DNA of 64,000 nucleotides from positions 2,258,501 to 2,322,500 of the forward strand of contig NZ_CP047045.1 of the NCBI RefSeq assembly GCF_009792355.1, given 5' to 3'. Position numbers and translations under genes: made by a program. The DNA is from Terricaulis silvestris. Its GTDB lineage: Bacteria > Pseudomonadota > Alphaproteobacteria > Caulobacterales > Aquidulcibacteraceae. The notes under the pieces were generated by a model, which did not search any database, was not told the DNA's origin, and was given only the letters and a program-made list of their open reading frames with translations. Shown in pieces: positions 1 through 9,533 of the stretch; position 1 is the stretch's first letter; each line of letters opens with the position of its first letter.

Positions 1-1001
1 GCTTCTTCAAACAACGCGCGCCAAGTGCTGCTGTGTCCGCCGTTGTCAAGGCGGATTCCTACGGGCTCGGTTCTGTGGGCGCGTCGCGCGCATTGGCGCA
101 AGCGGGCGCGCGCGTGTTCTTCACGGCGACGTTTGGCGAAGCGCTGCTCGTGCGCAAAGCGCTCGGCGAAGGCCCGCAGATCTTCGTGCTGAACGGTCCC
201 TCGGAAGAGGACGCCGAACAATACGCGGCGCCAAAGCTAACGCCGATCCTGAACTCGCTGGCGCAGATCAAGCTTTGGAATGCGCGTGGGCCGGCGGGCT
301 TGCACATCGACACCGGCATGAATCGGCTCGGCATCGGCCCGGAGGAATTGGCGCAAGCCGCCGTCGCGCTCAAGGGCGCGGCACTGGCGCTGGTGATGAG
401 CCACCTCGCCTGCGCGTCCGACGTGAAAAGTGAGATGAACGCCGTGCAGCTGCGTCGCTTCGTCGATGCAGCAACGTTGTTTCCCAAAGCGCTTCGCAGC
501 TTGGCGTCTACAGGCGGGGTGCTGATCGGCCCGGATTATCATTTCGATCTCGTGCGTCCGGGCATTGGTCTTTACGGCTCTGGCGGTCTGGACGCCGACA
601 ACCCGCCTCTGGCCGCGGCAGCCACCGTGGAAGCACCGATCGTGCAAGTGCGCGACGTCGAGCAAGGCGAAACGTTCGGCTATGGCGCGACGTTCACCGC
701 GCCCCAAAAGATGCGCTCCGCCACAGTCGCGATCGGTTACGCCGACGGCTACTTGCGGTCGCTCTCCGGGCGCGGCTATGGGTTCCTCGGCGGCGCGCGG
801 CCACCGATCCTGGGGCGGGTTTCAATGGATCTGATCATCATCGACGTGACCGGCTGCGCCGAGGCGCAACCTGGTGCGATGGTCGAATTTCTCGGCCCCA
901 ACGTGCGCCTCGATGACCTCGCCGCGCTCGCGGGCACCGCGCCCTACGAAATCCTGACCACGTTCGCCGGCACAGTGCGCAAGACCGGAGCGCGCGCGTG
1001 A
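1..1001 (+). CDS. alr: alanine racemase (5' end cut by window edge)
   Basis: PLP enzyme interconverting L- and D-alanine for peptidoglycan. The frame is open from base 3, and the lysine that binds PLP lies in a VVKADSYGLG motif about 15 codons in, so roughly 20-30 N-terminal residues are outside the window. Further family marks are the HIDTGMNRLG stretch, the GYG-TF region with the catalytic tyrosine, and the C-terminal RVSMD segment. A GTG at base 33 opens the frame but lies inside the conserved core, so it is not the start. Its stop overlaps the GTG of the next gene (GTGA), which suggests translational coupling. Confidence 0.95.
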   Translation, partial: FFKQRAPSAAVSAVVKADSYGLGSVGASRALAQAGARVFFTATFGEALLVRKALGEGPQIFVLNGPSEEDAEQYAAPKLTPILNSLAQIKLWNARGPAGLHIDTGMNRLGIGPEELAQAAVALKGAALALVMSHLACASDVKSEMNAVQLRRFVDAATLFPKALRSLASTGGVLIGPDYHFDLVRPGIGLYGSGGLDADNPPLAAAATVEAPIVQVRDVEQGETFGYGATFTAPQKMRSATVAIGYADGYLRSLSGRGYGFLGGARPPILGRVSMDLIIIDVTGCAEAQPGAMVEFLGPNVRLDDLAALAGTAPYEILTTFAGTVRKTGARA

Positions 1002-1768
1002 ATCCGTTTGCGGCGATTGGACGTGGGACGTTGGGGCTGATGGCCGAGATCGGGCGCTTCTCGGCGTTCGCCGGGCGCTCGGCTGCGTCCATTTTTGCGC
1101 CGCCCTTCTTCATCGGCCAATTCCTACGCCAGTGCGCGCAGATCGGTTATTTCTCGCTGCCGGTGATTGGCGTGACCGCCGTGTTCATCGGCGCGGCTCT
1201 GGCGCTTAACATCTATGTCGGCGGCGCGCGTTTCAACGCCGAGCAATTCGTGCCGAACATCGTGGTGCTCGGCATCACGCGCGAGCTTGGCCCTGTGTTG
1301 GCCGGCTTGATGCTGGCGGGACGCGTCAGCGCCGGCATCGCCGCCGAAATCGGCACCATGCGCGTCACCGAGCAGATCGACGCGATGACGACGCTCTCGA
1401 CCGATCCGTTCAAGTATCTCGTGGCCCCGCGCATTCTGGCGGCGACGCTGACGCTGCCGATACTGGTGCTGGTCGCAGACATCATCGGCGTGATGGGCGG
1501 CTATCTGGTCGCGGTGAACAGCCTCGACTTCAATGGCGCGGCGTATTTGCGCAACACGTTCGAATTCGTGGAGCCGCAGGACGTGATCTTGGGCCTGGTG
1601 AAGGCGGCGGTGTTCGGATTCATCATCGCCGCAGTCGGCGCCTACCAGGGCTACAATTCCTCCGGCGGCGCCCTCGGCGTCGGCCGCGCGACCACCAACG
1701 CCGTCGTCGGCGCCATCGTTCTCATTCTCGCGGTGAACTATCTCATCACCGCCTTCTTCGTGGAGTGA
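998..1768 (+). CDS. mlaE: MlaE-family ABC transporter permease
   Basis: Inner-membrane permease of the MlaFEDB-type phospholipid transport system that maintains outer-membrane lipid asymmetry. The 256-residue length and hydrophobic pattern fit MlaE. Recognisable parts are the N-terminal amphipathic helix, the FIGAALALN segment, the ELGPVLAGLMLAGRV motif and the following GTMRVTEQIDA segment, which is highly conserved in this family. The GTG start overlaps the alr stop by four bases and the ATPase gene follows five bases downstream. No MlaD or MlaC gene follows here, so the periplasmic parts must lie elsewhere. Confidence 0.93.
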   Translation: MNPFAAIGRGTLGLMAEIGRFSAFAGRSAASIFAPPFFIGQFLRQCAQIGYFSLPVIGVTAVFIGAALALNIYVGGARFNAEQFVPNIVVLGITRELGPVLAGLMLAGRVSAGIAAEIGTMRVTEQIDAMTTLSTDPFKYLVAPRILAATLTLPILVLVADIIGVMGGYLVAVNSLDFNGAAYLRNTFEFVEPQDVILGLVKAAVFGFIIAAVGAYQGYNSSGGALGVGRATTNAVVGAIVLILAVNYLITAFFVE

Positions 1769-1772
1769 CGCG

Positions 1773-2534
1773 ATGACCGCGAAACTCCAGCTTGTCGGCG
1801 TCAAGAAGAAGTTGCGCGGACGCCAGGTGCTCGATGGCGTCGATATCGACGTCAACAAAGGCCGCTCACTCGTCATCATCGGCGGCTCGGGCCAAGGCAA
1901 GTCCGTGACCCTGAAATGCGCGCTGGGGCTGATGAAGCCGGACGCCGGCCAAGTGCTGGTCGATGGCGCCGACGTCACGCGTATGCCGCAGGAAATCCGC
2001 GCGCGCGTGATGCGCAAGTTCGGCATGCTGTTCCAGGGCGGCGCGCTGTTCGACTCGCTGACCGTCTGGGAGAACATCGCGTTCCGTCTGATCTACGCCG
2101 ACAAGATGGCGCGCCCCGAAGCGCGCGAGCGCGCGATCGAAACCATGCGCAAGGTGCGCCTCGCGCCAGAATTCGCGGATGTGCGCCCGATCGAGCTCTC
2201 CGGCGGCATGCAGAAACGCGCCGGCCTCGCCCGCGCCATCATCGCCAAGCCGGACATCATCTTTTTCGACGAACCCACCACCGGCCTTGATCCGATCACC
2301 GCCGACGCCATCAACGATCTCATCCGCGAGATGGTGGATGATCTCGGCTGCGCCGCGGTGTCGATCACGCACGACATGCCAAGCGCGCGCAAGATCGCAG
2401 ACGAAATCGCAATGCTGCAGGACGGCAAGATCGTCTGGCGCGGCCCGACCGCGTCGCTTGAGACCAGCGGCAACGCCATGGTCGACCAATTCGTCGCCGG
2501 GCGTGCGGATGGACCGATTCAAGCGGTAGTGTGA
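1773..2534 (+). CDS. mlaF: MlaF-family ABC transporter ATPase
   Basis: Cytoplasmic ATPase partner of the preceding MlaE-like permease. It has Walker A GGSGQGKS near residue 38, a Q-loop (LFQGGALFD), the ABC signature LSGGMQKRAGLARA typical of MlaF, Walker B IIFFDEPTTGLDP and the switch histidine in ITHDM. Length (253) is normal. It is separated from the permease by only four bases and is clearly co-transcribed with it. The gene pair without mlaD, mlaC or mlaB is common in alphaproteobacteria, so this is read as a normal split arrangement. Confidence 0.94.
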   Translation: MTAKLQLVGVKKKLRGRQVLDGVDIDVNKGRSLVIIGGSGQGKSVTLKCALGLMKPDAGQVLVDGADVTRMPQEIRARVMRKFGMLFQGGALFDSLTVWENIAFRLIYADKMARPEARERAIETMRKVRLAPEFADVRPIELSGGMQKRAGLARAIIAKPDIIFFDEPTTGLDPITADAINDLIREMVDDLGCAAVSITHDMPSARKIADEIAMLQDGKIVWRGPTASLETSGNAMVDQFVAGRADGPIQAVV

Positions 2535-2562
2535 ACCACACATGGGCCGCTGATGGAAATGG

Positions 2563-2790
2563 ATGAACCGGACCGCAGTTGTGTTGGCCGCAATTCTTAT
2601 CGTCGTCTATGCGATCGAGGCCGCCGTCGCGATCAGTCACAATCAGATCGTCGTAGGGCAGAACTACTGGAACGCTCCGCTCTTCGCTCTCCTTCAACTC
2701 GTCGTCGTCACGGTCGCCGCACCCACGCTACTTTGGTACGCCTTGCGCCATTGGAATGACGAACGGCCTCCACGAGACCGCAGCGACTAA
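2563..2790 (+). CDS. small two-helix membrane protein, function unknown
   Basis: A 75-residue protein with two predicted membrane helices (about residues 5-24 and 40-62) and a charged C-terminal tail (NDERPPRDRSD). It starts 28 bases after mlaF, so it may be the last gene of that operon. No family is recognised. A competing frame (2553-2759) over the same bases is arginine-rich and lacks protein-like composition, so the hydrophobic frame is preferred. Confidence 0.55.
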   Translation: MNRTAVVLAAILIVVYAIEAAVAISHNQIVVGQNYWNAPLFALLQLVVVTVAAPTLLWYALRHWNDERPPRDRSD

Positions 2791-2792
2791 CC

Positions 2793-3281
2793 TCAGAGCT
2801 TCCGCGCAATTACTGCGTCGAGTTCTTCCGGCTTCGCAGTCGGCGCGTAGCGGCCGATCACCTTGCCGTCGCGGCCGATCAGGAACTTGGTGAAATTCCA
2901 TTTGATTTTACGGCCCAACAAGCCGCCGCCCTTCTCTCGCGTGAGATAGTCATAGAGCGGATGCGCTTGTGGTCCGTTCACATCAATCTTGGCGAACATC
3001 GGAAATGTCACATCGTACGTCAGTGAGCAGAAGTTCTTGATCTCGTTCTCGTCACCCGGCTCCTGTTTGCCGAACTGGTTGCTCGGAAAGCCAAGCACTT
3101 CGACACCCTGCGCCGCGTACTTTCGGTGCAACTCTTCCAGCCCTTTGTACTGATAGGTGAACCCGCACTGGCTGGCGGTGTTCACGATCAGCAGCAACTT
3201 GCCGCGATACTCGGAGAGCGAGCGCTCCTTGCCGTCGATGTCGCGGGCGGTGAAGTCGTAGATGTTTGCGGCGCCATTCAT
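2793..3281 (-). CDS. glutathione peroxidase (cysteine type)
   Basis: Thiol peroxidase of the GPx family, reducing peroxides with glutathione or, more often in bacteria, thioredoxin. The active-site motif is NTASQCGFT with Cys in place of selenocysteine. The catalytic partners are visible in the FPSNQFGKQEPG motif (Gln) and in KWNFTKFLIG (Trp, Asn). Length (162) is typical. A ribosome-binding site (AGGGATGA) precedes the ATG. It is transcribed away from radA, leaving a short divergent promoter region at 3282-3338. Confidence 0.93.
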   Translation of the reverse strand: MNGAANIYDFTARDIDGKERSLSEYRGKLLLIVNTASQCGFTYQYKGLEELHRKYAAQGVEVLGFPSNQFGKQEPGDENEIKNFCSLTYDVTFPMFAKIDVNGPQAHPLYDYLTREKGGGLLGRKIKWNFTKFLIGRDGKVIGRYAPTAKPEELDAVIARKL

Positions 3282-3338
3282 CCCTATGCGTTAGCAGACC
3301 CGGCGCGCTAATCTCAACACTGGATTCGCGAGACCAGA

Positions 3339-4715
3339 ATGGCCAAACCCGACCACGTCTTCACTTGCCAAGCCTGCGGCGCAATTTGGCCGAAATGGGC
3401 GGGCAAGTGCGACGCCTGCGGCGAATGGAATACGCTGGTTGAGGAAACCGCGCGGCCCGTCGTGCCCGGCGCGTTCTCCGCACCCGTCGGTAAGAAGAGC
3501 AAAGCGCTCGCCTTCGTAGAACTCACCAGCGAAAGCGAGCCACCAGCGCGGCTGGCCACGGGCATCTCGGAATTCGATCGCGTTTGCGGCGGCGGCTTGG
3601 TGCCCTCGTCCGCAATTCTGATCGGCGGCGATCCGGGCGTCGGCAAATCCACGTTGCTGCTGCAGGTGGCGGCAGCGCTGGCGACGAGCGGACGCAGCGT
3701 CGCCTACGTCACTGGCGAAGAGGCCGAGGCGCAAGTTCAAGATCGTGCACGACGGCTGAAGGCAGGCGATGCCCCAGTGCAACTCGCGGCGGAAACCGAT
3801 CTGCGCAAAATTCTCGAAGGCCTAAAGGCACTGAAGCCCGACGTCGTAGTGGTGGACTCGATCCAAACAGTCTGGGCCGACGGCGTCGAAGCCGCGCCCG
3901 GCACCGTGGCGCAAGTCCGCGCGTGCGCGCACGAATTGGTGCGCTTCGCCAAGAAGAGCGGTTGCGTCGTCATTCTGGTGGGCCACGTCACCAAAGACGG
4001 ACAAATCGCCGGGCCGCGCGTGGTCGAGCACTTGGTCGACGCCGTGATCTATTTCGAAGGCGAGCGCGGCATGCCGTTCCGCATTCTGCGCGCCGTGAAG
4101 AACCGCTTCGGCCCGACCGATGAGATCGGCGTATTCGAGATGGTGGACCAGGGCCTGGTGGAGACGCCAAATCCATCCGCGCTGTTTCTTGGCGGCGCGG
4201 GCGAGCGGCCCTCGGGCGCAGCGGTATTCGCGGGCGTCGAAGGCTCGCGGCCCGTGTTGGTGGAAATCCAAGCGCTAGCGGCGCCGACGGCCTACGGCAC
4301 GCCACGGCGTGCTGTCGTCGGTTGGGATTCAGCGCGGCTGGCCATGATCCTCGCCGTACTGGAGACGCGCTGCGGCCTCTCGTTTTCCGGGCGCGACGTT
4401 TATCTCTCCGTGGCGGGCGGCTTGCGCATCACCGAACCGGCGGCTGATCTGGCCGTTGCAGCGGCGCTGATCTCTGCGCTAGCCGACAAACCGCTACCCA
4501 AGCAGTGCGTCGTGTTCGGCGAAGTGGCGCTTTCCGGTGAAATCCGCGCAGCCGGCCGCGCCGATCTCCGTTTGAAGGAAGCCGCAAAGCTCGGCTTTTC
4601 ATCAGCGCTTGCGCCGCCACAAAAAAAGAACGGCGCAAGCGGCGGTGTGAAGGTGCGCCAACTGGCGCATATCGCGGACCTCGCCGCAGTGATCGGTGTT
4701 GAAGCTGTCGACTAA
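3339..4715 (+). CDS. radA: DNA repair protein RadA
   Basis: RecA-like ATPase that promotes branch migration during recombinational repair. N-terminal C4 zinc finger uses Cys10, 13, 24 and 27. Walker A (GDPGVGKS) is at about 97-104, and the RadA-specific KNRFG motif is in the core near residue 255. The C-terminal third is a Lon-like domain (GRDVYLSVAGG; FGEVALSGEIRA). Length 458 is normal. The stop codon overlaps the convergent hydrolase gene by four bases. Confidence 0.96.
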   Translation: MAKPDHVFTCQACGAIWPKWAGKCDACGEWNTLVEETARPVVPGAFSAPVGKKSKALAFVELTSESEPPARLATGISEFDRVCGGGLVPSSAILIGGDPGVGKSTLLLQVAAALATSGRSVAYVTGEEAEAQVQDRARRLKAGDAPVQLAAETDLRKILEGLKALKPDVVVVDSIQTVWADGVEAAPGTVAQVRACAHELVRFAKKSGCVVILVGHVTKDGQIAGPRVVEHLVDAVIYFEGERGMPFRILRAVKNRFGPTDEIGVFEMVDQGLVETPNPSALFLGGAGERPSGAAVFAGVEGSRPVLVEIQALAAPTAYGTPRRAVVGWDSARLAMILAVLETRCGLSFSGRDVYLSVAGGLRITEPAADLAVAAALISALADKPLPKQCVVFGEVALSGEIRAAGRADLRLKEAAKLGFSSALAPPQKKNGASGGVKVRQLAHIADLAAVIGVEAVD

Positions 4716-5677
4716 GAACTAAGGCACGTCGGCGCCTTGCCACCGTTCTCGCGTAGGTAGCCTACATAGTAGGTGGCGTACTCGGTCGCCTCGCTAAGAT
4801 CGGCGACGCTCGACAGCGTCGCAACGCCTTCACTCCAAATCGCAGCACACGCGCCAGCGTCAGCCTCCGAGTCCACACAATCCATGAATGCGCCGAACGC
4901 GTGGCGATAGATATCGAACTGCGCGCGTGTCATTGGCGCGCCGTGGCCGGGGATGGCGATGCGGAACGGCGTCGCCCACACGCGATCAAGTTCGGCGCGC
5001 CATTGATCGGGGCATGCCGTCTCGAAGAATGGCGACGGAAACGTCACCAGATCGCCCAACACTGCAACGCGCGAGCGGCGATCGTAGAGCCAGATATCCG
5101 CGTCGGTGACGGCGCCGGTGCTGATATGCACATCGAGGCGCCGGCGCGCGAAATTATAGCGCCCTGACTCCTGCATAGAGAGCGTGGGACGCAAGAACCG
5201 AGAGGCGTCCATCGTAGCGAGGAAGTTCTCACGCTCTTCTCGCTCGACGGCGCCAACGTCCGGCGCGGCGGCGCGCGCTCGCGCATTCGCGACATTGCGC
5301 TCCAAGAAGCCGCCCGGCTCCAGCGTGCGATCAACCGCATCAGTGGCGAAGATCGTCGCGTTCGGAAACACTGCCTTGAGCCGCCGATTGCCGCTGGCGT
5401 GATCGAGATGCCAGTGCGTGTTGATGATGGAGTCGATCGGCTCATCACGCTCTCGCGCAAACGCCAGGATCGCATCGCTGTGCCAGACGTGGCGCCCAGT
5501 ATCGACAACGACCAAGCCATCCGGCGCATCGAAGATCACCGTGTTTCCGTCCGGGCCGCGCCCCGGATACATGGCGCCCGCTATCAGCGTGACGCCCGGC
5601 GCAATGGTCTGCGGCGCTGGTGCGCGCGGAGTGTCATCAGCGGCAAGGGCGGCGGCGAAGAGGAGCGGTAGGAGCAT
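4712..5677 (-). CDS. secreted metallo-beta-lactamase-fold hydrolase
   Basis: Metal-dependent hydrolase of the MBL superfamily. The zinc-binding HxHxDH motif is intact (THWHLDH), preceded by VVVDTG and followed by GDLVTFPSPFF and a late GHG motif (AIPGHGAPM). A signal peptide (MLLPLLFAAALA) is expected, which argues for the ATG at 5677 rather than an upstream in-frame start at 5734 that would add an arginine-rich leader. No strong ribosome-binding site is visible for either start. Sequence and export resemble class B beta-lactamase-like or quinoprotein-relay-type MBLs. The substrate is unknown, and resistance should not be assumed. Confidence 0.85.
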   Translation of the reverse strand: MLLPLLFAAALAADDTPRAPAPQTIAPGVTLIAGAMYPGRGPDGNTVIFDAPDGLVVVDTGRHVWHSDAILAFARERDEPIDSIINTHWHLDHASGNRRLKAVFPNATIFATDAVDRTLEPGGFLERNVANARARAAAPDVGAVEREERENFLATMDASRFLRPTLSMQESGRYNFARRRLDVHISTGAVTDADIWLYDRRSRVAVLGDLVTFPSPFFETACPDQWRAELDRVWATPFRIAIPGHGAPMTRAQFDIYRHAFGAFMDCVDSEADAGACAAIWSEGVATLSSVADLSEATEYATYYVGYLRENGGKAPTCLSS

Positions 5678-5859
5678 TCGCCGCGATGATGACGGCGAAA
5701 TGCGCCGGCGCGCCTCGGATTCGACTAGCCGCACCGCTCGCGCGATGGGCGAGCACAGCCTTAGCGGGCTTTCCAGGAACCTCTGGGCCGGGTATCGATG
5801 GCCGGCGGGACATAGTCGGACCCTTTGTTTCGGGACCGAAAAGTGGGGAGCGAAAGCGA

Positions 5860-6465
5860 ATGGATCTCGGTTTCACCTGGTTCGACTTCGCCGCCCTCGT
5901 GGTTTTGGGCCTTTCCGGCGTCATGGCCTTCGCTCGCGGCCTGATCCGCGAGGTGTTTTCCATCATCGCCTTTATCGGTGCGGCGATCGCGGCGGTGTTT
6001 TTCGCCGGCATGCTTTCGCCCTTCGTCGAGAGTTTCACACCCCTTTCCGGGCCTCTGGCATCCGTCGCCGCAGGGCTCCTGGTGTTCCTGATCGTGTTCA
6101 TCGTGATCACCGTGATCACCTCAACGGTCGCCAAAACCGCCCACCAATCCACGGAAATCGGCTCTTTTGACCGCGCTGCAGGCCTCGCGTTCGGCATCCT
6201 GCGCGGTATTTTGGTGGTGTCTCTGTTCGTGCTCTTGATGCGCCAAACCACCACCGAGGACGCTGCCTCTGCTGATCCCATGCAGGACGCCGTGCGCGGT
6301 GCACGGACCTATCCTATCTATGGGAGTGTCGCTTCGGCACTTGAGGCAGTTCTGCCCCAGGCTCGCCAACGTGCTCATGATATAATCGAACGCAGACGAG
6401 GCGAGTCGGCTGCCATTCCACCGGCCGAACCCGCCCCGGAACCCGCCCAGGCCCCTCCAACCTGA
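5860..6465 (+). CDS. cvpA: CvpA-family membrane protein
   Basis: Inner-membrane protein of the colicin V production family, usually found next to purF. Start chosen at ATG 5860 because GGGGAG lies about eight bases upstream and the protein then begins MDLGFTWFDF, as in family members. The open frame continues to 5620 but that part is not protein-like. Four hydrophobic segments lie in residues 5-125, and the DRAAGLAFGILRG motif near residue 105 is characteristic. The C-terminal tail is Pro/Ala/Glu-rich. purF follows after six bases. Confidence 0.9.
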   Translation: MDLGFTWFDFAALVVLGLSGVMAFARGLIREVFSIIAFIGAAIAAVFFAGMLSPFVESFTPLSGPLASVAAGLLVFLIVFIVITVITSTVAKTAHQSTEIGSFDRAAGLAFGILRGILVVSLFVLLMRQTTTEDAASADPMQDAVRGARTYPIYGSVASALEAVLPQARQRAHDIIERRRGESAAIPPAEPAPEPAQAPPT

Positions 6466-6471
6466 GGAAAC

Positions 6472-7995
6472 ATGACCGCCGAGCGCCCCTCCCTCCACTT
6501 CCACCAGGCGCCTGCGGACCCGGCGGACAAATGGGAATTCGACGATAAGCCCCGCGAAGAATGCGGGGTTTTTGGCGTCTTCGGCAGCGAGGATGCTTCG
6601 GTGCTCACGGCGCTCGGCCTGCACGGGCTACAGCATCGCGGCCAGGAAGGCTGCGGCATCGTCAGCTATGATGGTCGTTTCCACAACGAGCGCTATCTGG
6701 GCCTCGTCGGCGAGCACTTCGCCGGCGCTGATATGCCGGTGCGCCTGCCCGGCAATTCCGCCATCGGCCACACACGCTACGCCACCTCCGGCGGCACCAT
6801 TCTCCGCAACGTGCAACCGCTGTTTGCCGACCTCGCACTCGGCGGCTTCGCCATCGCGCACAACGGCAACCTGACCAACGCGCGCGATCTGCGCGAGCGG
6901 TTGGTTGAGAACGGCTCGATCTTCCAATCGACCTCCGACACCGAGTGCATCCTGCAGCTGATCGCCAAATCGAAGAAGGCCCGCGTGGTCGACCGCTTCG
7001 TCGAGGCGTTGCACGACATCCAAGGCGCCTACGCGCTCGTCGCGCTGACCGACACCATGATGATCGGCGCACGCGATCCGATCGGCATCCGCCCGCTGGT
7101 TCTGGGCGATCGCGAAGGCGCCCCTATCCTGGCGTCCGAAACCTGCGCGCTTGACATGATCGGCGCGAAATTTGTGCGCACGATTGAGCCCGGCGAAGTC
7201 GTGGTGGCGTCACGCGGCAAGCTGGGCAAGATCGAGATTGTCAGCCACTTCCCGTTCCCGCGCCGCAAAGCGCGGCCGTGCATTTTTGAGTTCGTTTACT
7301 TCTGCCGGCCGGACTCGGTGGTAGACGAGCGCTCCGTCTACGACATACGCAAGCGCATGGGCCGCCGCCTCGCGGAAGAAACCGGCGTCGAAGCGGACGT
7401 CATCGTGCCTGTGCCGGATAGCGGCGTGCCGGCGGCGATGGGCTTCGCCGCTGCAAGCGGCATCCCCTACGAGCTCGGCATCATCCGCAACCACTATGTC
7501 GGCCGCACCTTCATCCAGCCGAAGCAGGAAATCCGCGCGCTCGGCGTGCGCCTGAAGCACTCGGCCAACCGCGATGTACTCAAAGGCAAGCGCGTGGTGC
7601 TGGTGGACGATTCCATCGTGCGCGGCACCACGTCGCGCAAGATTGTGCAGATGGTGCGCGAAGCGGGCGCCAAGGAAGTGCACTTCCGCAGCGCCTCGCC
7701 GCCGATCAAGCACCCGGACTTCTACGGCATCGACATGCCCGCCGTCGCCGAACTGATGGCGGCGCAAATGACGATCGAAGAAATGCGCAAATCTCTGGGC
7801 GTGGACTCGCTCGGATTCCTCTCGGTCGAGGGTCTCTACTGGGCCATGGGCGAAAACGCCCGCAACGCCGAGAACCCGCAATTCACCGACCACGCCTTTA
7901 CCGGCGACTACCCGACGCCGCTGCTTGACCACTCGCGCGACCAATCCGGTCGAGACGTTCAGCTCTCGCTGCTCGCTGACAAAGCCGCGGAATGA
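6472..7995 (+). CDS. purF: amidophosphoribosyltransferase
   Basis: First committed enzyme of purine synthesis, making phosphoribosylamine from PRPP and glutamine. The N-terminal nucleophile cysteine lies at residue 31 in REECGVFG after a propeptide that must be removed. The glutaminase domain shows HTRYATSG and AHNGNLTN. The phosphoribosyl domain has VLVDDSIVRGTT, the PRPP-binding loop, and later ASPPI. Length 507 is normal. Preceded by a GAGGAA ribosome-binding site and by cvpA, the usual partner. Confidence 0.97.
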   Translation: MTAERPSLHFHQAPADPADKWEFDDKPREECGVFGVFGSEDASVLTALGLHGLQHRGQEGCGIVSYDGRFHNERYLGLVGEHFAGADMPVRLPGNSAIGHTRYATSGGTILRNVQPLFADLALGGFAIAHNGNLTNARDLRERLVENGSIFQSTSDTECILQLIAKSKKARVVDRFVEALHDIQGAYALVALTDTMMIGARDPIGIRPLVLGDREGAPILASETCALDMIGAKFVRTIEPGEVVVASRGKLGKIEIVSHFPFPRRKARPCIFEFVYFCRPDSVVDERSVYDIRKRMGRRLAEETGVEADVIVPVPDSGVPAAMGFAAASGIPYELGIIRNHYVGRTFIQPKQEIRALGVRLKHSANRDVLKGKRVVLVDDSIVRGTTSRKIVQMVREAGAKEVHFRSASPPIKHPDFYGIDMPAVAELMAAQMTIEEMRKSLGVDSLGFLSVEGLYWAMGENARNAENPQFTDHAFTGDYPTPLLDHSRDQSGRDVQLSLLADKAAE

Positions 7996-8699
7996 CCAAT
8001 GCCAACGGCCGGACCGCGCTGGTCACCGGCGCGTCGCGCGGCATTGGCCGCGCTGTCGCCGTTGAGCTGGCGAAGCAAGGCTGGCGCGTCGTGTGCGTGG
8101 CGCGCAGCCAAAAAGCACTCGAACAACTCGATGACCGCATCCGAAGCGAAGGCGGCGAAGCCACCCTCGTGCCGATGGACCTGAAGGATTTCGTCGGCAT
8201 CGATCAGCTCGGCGCGGCGCTGTTCGAACGCTTCGGCAAACTCGACGCCCTTGCGGCCTGCGCGGGATCGCTCGGCTCGGTCACGCCCGCGCATCAAGTC
8301 ACGCCCGCCGTGATGGACGAGGCGATGGCGGTGAACTTCACCGCGAACTATCGCCTGATCCGCTCGATGCATCCGCTGCTGCGCGCGTCGGATGCGGGCC
8401 GCGCCGTCTTCGTCACCAGCGGTATCGCCACCAACCCGCTCGCCTATTTTGGCCCCTACGCTGCTTCGAAAGCCGCGCTCGACGCGCTGGTGAAGACTTG
8501 GGCTGCCGAGATCAACATCACACCGATCCGCGCCAACCTGTTCAGCCCCGGCCCCGTGCGCACCGCGATGCGCGCCAAAGCGTTCCCCGGCGAAGACCCC
8601 AACACACTACCGACACCGGAAGAGGTCGCGCCGCAGATCGTCGCGATGCTCGCGGCGGACTACGCGGCCAACGGCGAAATTGTGCGCTTCAAACGATGA
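7992..8699 (+). CDS. short-chain dehydrogenase/reductase
   Basis: Classical SDR oxidoreductase of 235 residues. The nucleotide-binding TGASRGIG motif is near residue 13, with R38-like basic residues after beta-2 suggesting NADP(H). Ser of VTSGIA and the YAASKAA active-site tetrad are present, followed by the PGPVRT segment. Its ATG overlaps the purF stop by four bases, so it is translated from the cvpA-purF transcript. The substrate cannot be read from the sequence. The pairing with purF is typical of Caulobacter-like genomes. Confidence 0.9.
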   Translation: MTNANGRTALVTGASRGIGRAVAVELAKQGWRVVCVARSQKALEQLDDRIRSEGGEATLVPMDLKDFVGIDQLGAALFERFGKLDALAACAGSLGSVTPAHQVTPAVMDEAMAVNFTANYRLIRSMHPLLRASDAGRAVFVTSGIATNPLAYFGPYAASKAALDALVKTWAAEINITPIRANLFSPGPVRTAMRAKAFPGEDPNTLPTPEEVAPQIVAMLAADYAANGEIVRFKR

Positions 8700-8780
8700 G
8701 TCTGGAACGCCGTAGCCCTTGCCGGCACGTCTTCCGCTTTCGCCCAGAGCGGACTGTGGGACCAAGCTAGAAGGTGGTCT

Positions 8781-9533
8781 ATGTTCGCTGTGTTCTTCAG
8801 AAAGTGCTCCCGCATGAACCGAAGCCTGCGAACATTGGTCCCCATCCTCGTTCTCGCTCTGACGAACTGCGCGCCGACAATCCAAGGTGAGATGGATGTC
8901 ACGACTGGCTCGCTCACTTACGAAGAGAGCGCCTTTCCTGCTCCATCTGTAACGGTGGCACTGCCGTTGGTACAGCTTGTCGGCCCACTCGGCGCCACAG
9001 ATTGCGGGTTGGCAGGACCGCATCAACGCGGTGCGCCGTGGCGCGGCGCACTCGATGAAGATCGCACGACGACGATTTCGCTACCCTCAGCTTACGCGCG
9101 GCGAAACACGCTCCCGACAATAAGGTATCAGTGCCGCGTAGTTTCTGCGGCGTTTCCGAATGGTCACATCGTCGTGCGAGATGTTGACTATATAGAGCTT
9201 CCGCTTGAGCCCGCAGCTCGCGAGAGCCGTTTCGCCGCGCAGCGCGAGCGGCGACGCGCGGGCTGCGCGGTGCGCCCAGAAGTCATGAGGGAGTTTGGAC
9301 TCAGTTGCGACATTGAACAACTGCAGTACATCCCTGAGCGGAGCATCCAGCCGCTGATAGTTCACATAGGCGAACTCGATGAGCGTGCGCCCGGCCGATG
9401 GGCGAACCTGCGTGCCCGCGTTGCTGAACAATGCCGCGCCGTACCGCATGGACCACTATGCTCGGACCTCGAAAATGGAACTTGGGAAGTGATGGAGGCC
9501 GTCGATTTGGGTCGTATGTCCGGATCCCACTAA
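8781..9533 (+). CDS. putative exported lipoprotein, function unknown
   Basis: A 250-residue open frame preceded by AAGGTGG. A hydrophobic signal core (LRTLVPILVLALTNC) begins after a second ATG at 8814, which may be the true start. The lipobox-like LTNC has Asn before Cys, which is unusual. The mature part has several cysteines and alternating strands but no family I recognise. It stands alone between an SDR gene and a repeat-rich gap, and base composition is slightly less GC-rich than its neighbours. It could be a lineage-specific gene. Confidence 0.5.
   Translation: MFAVFFRKCSRMNRSLRTLVPILVLALTNCAPTIQGEMDVTTGSLTYEESAFPAPSVTVALPLVQLVGPLGATDCGLAGPHQRGAPWRGALDEDRTTTISLPSAYARRNTLPTIRYQCRVVSAAFPNGHIVVRDVDYIELPLEPAARESRFAAQRERRRAGCAVRPEVMREFGLSCDIEQLQYIPERSIQPLIVHIGELDERAPGRWANLRARVAEQCRAVPHGPLCSDLENGTWEVMEAVDLGRMSGSH

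Noticed and set aside
2793-3281. Selenocysteine in the glutathione peroxidase
   Set aside because: The active site codon is an ordinary Cys codon; no in-frame TGA is present.
4712-5677. A carbapenem-resistance gene
   Set aside because: Only the general MBL fold and zinc motif are visible; nothing shows beta-lactam activity.
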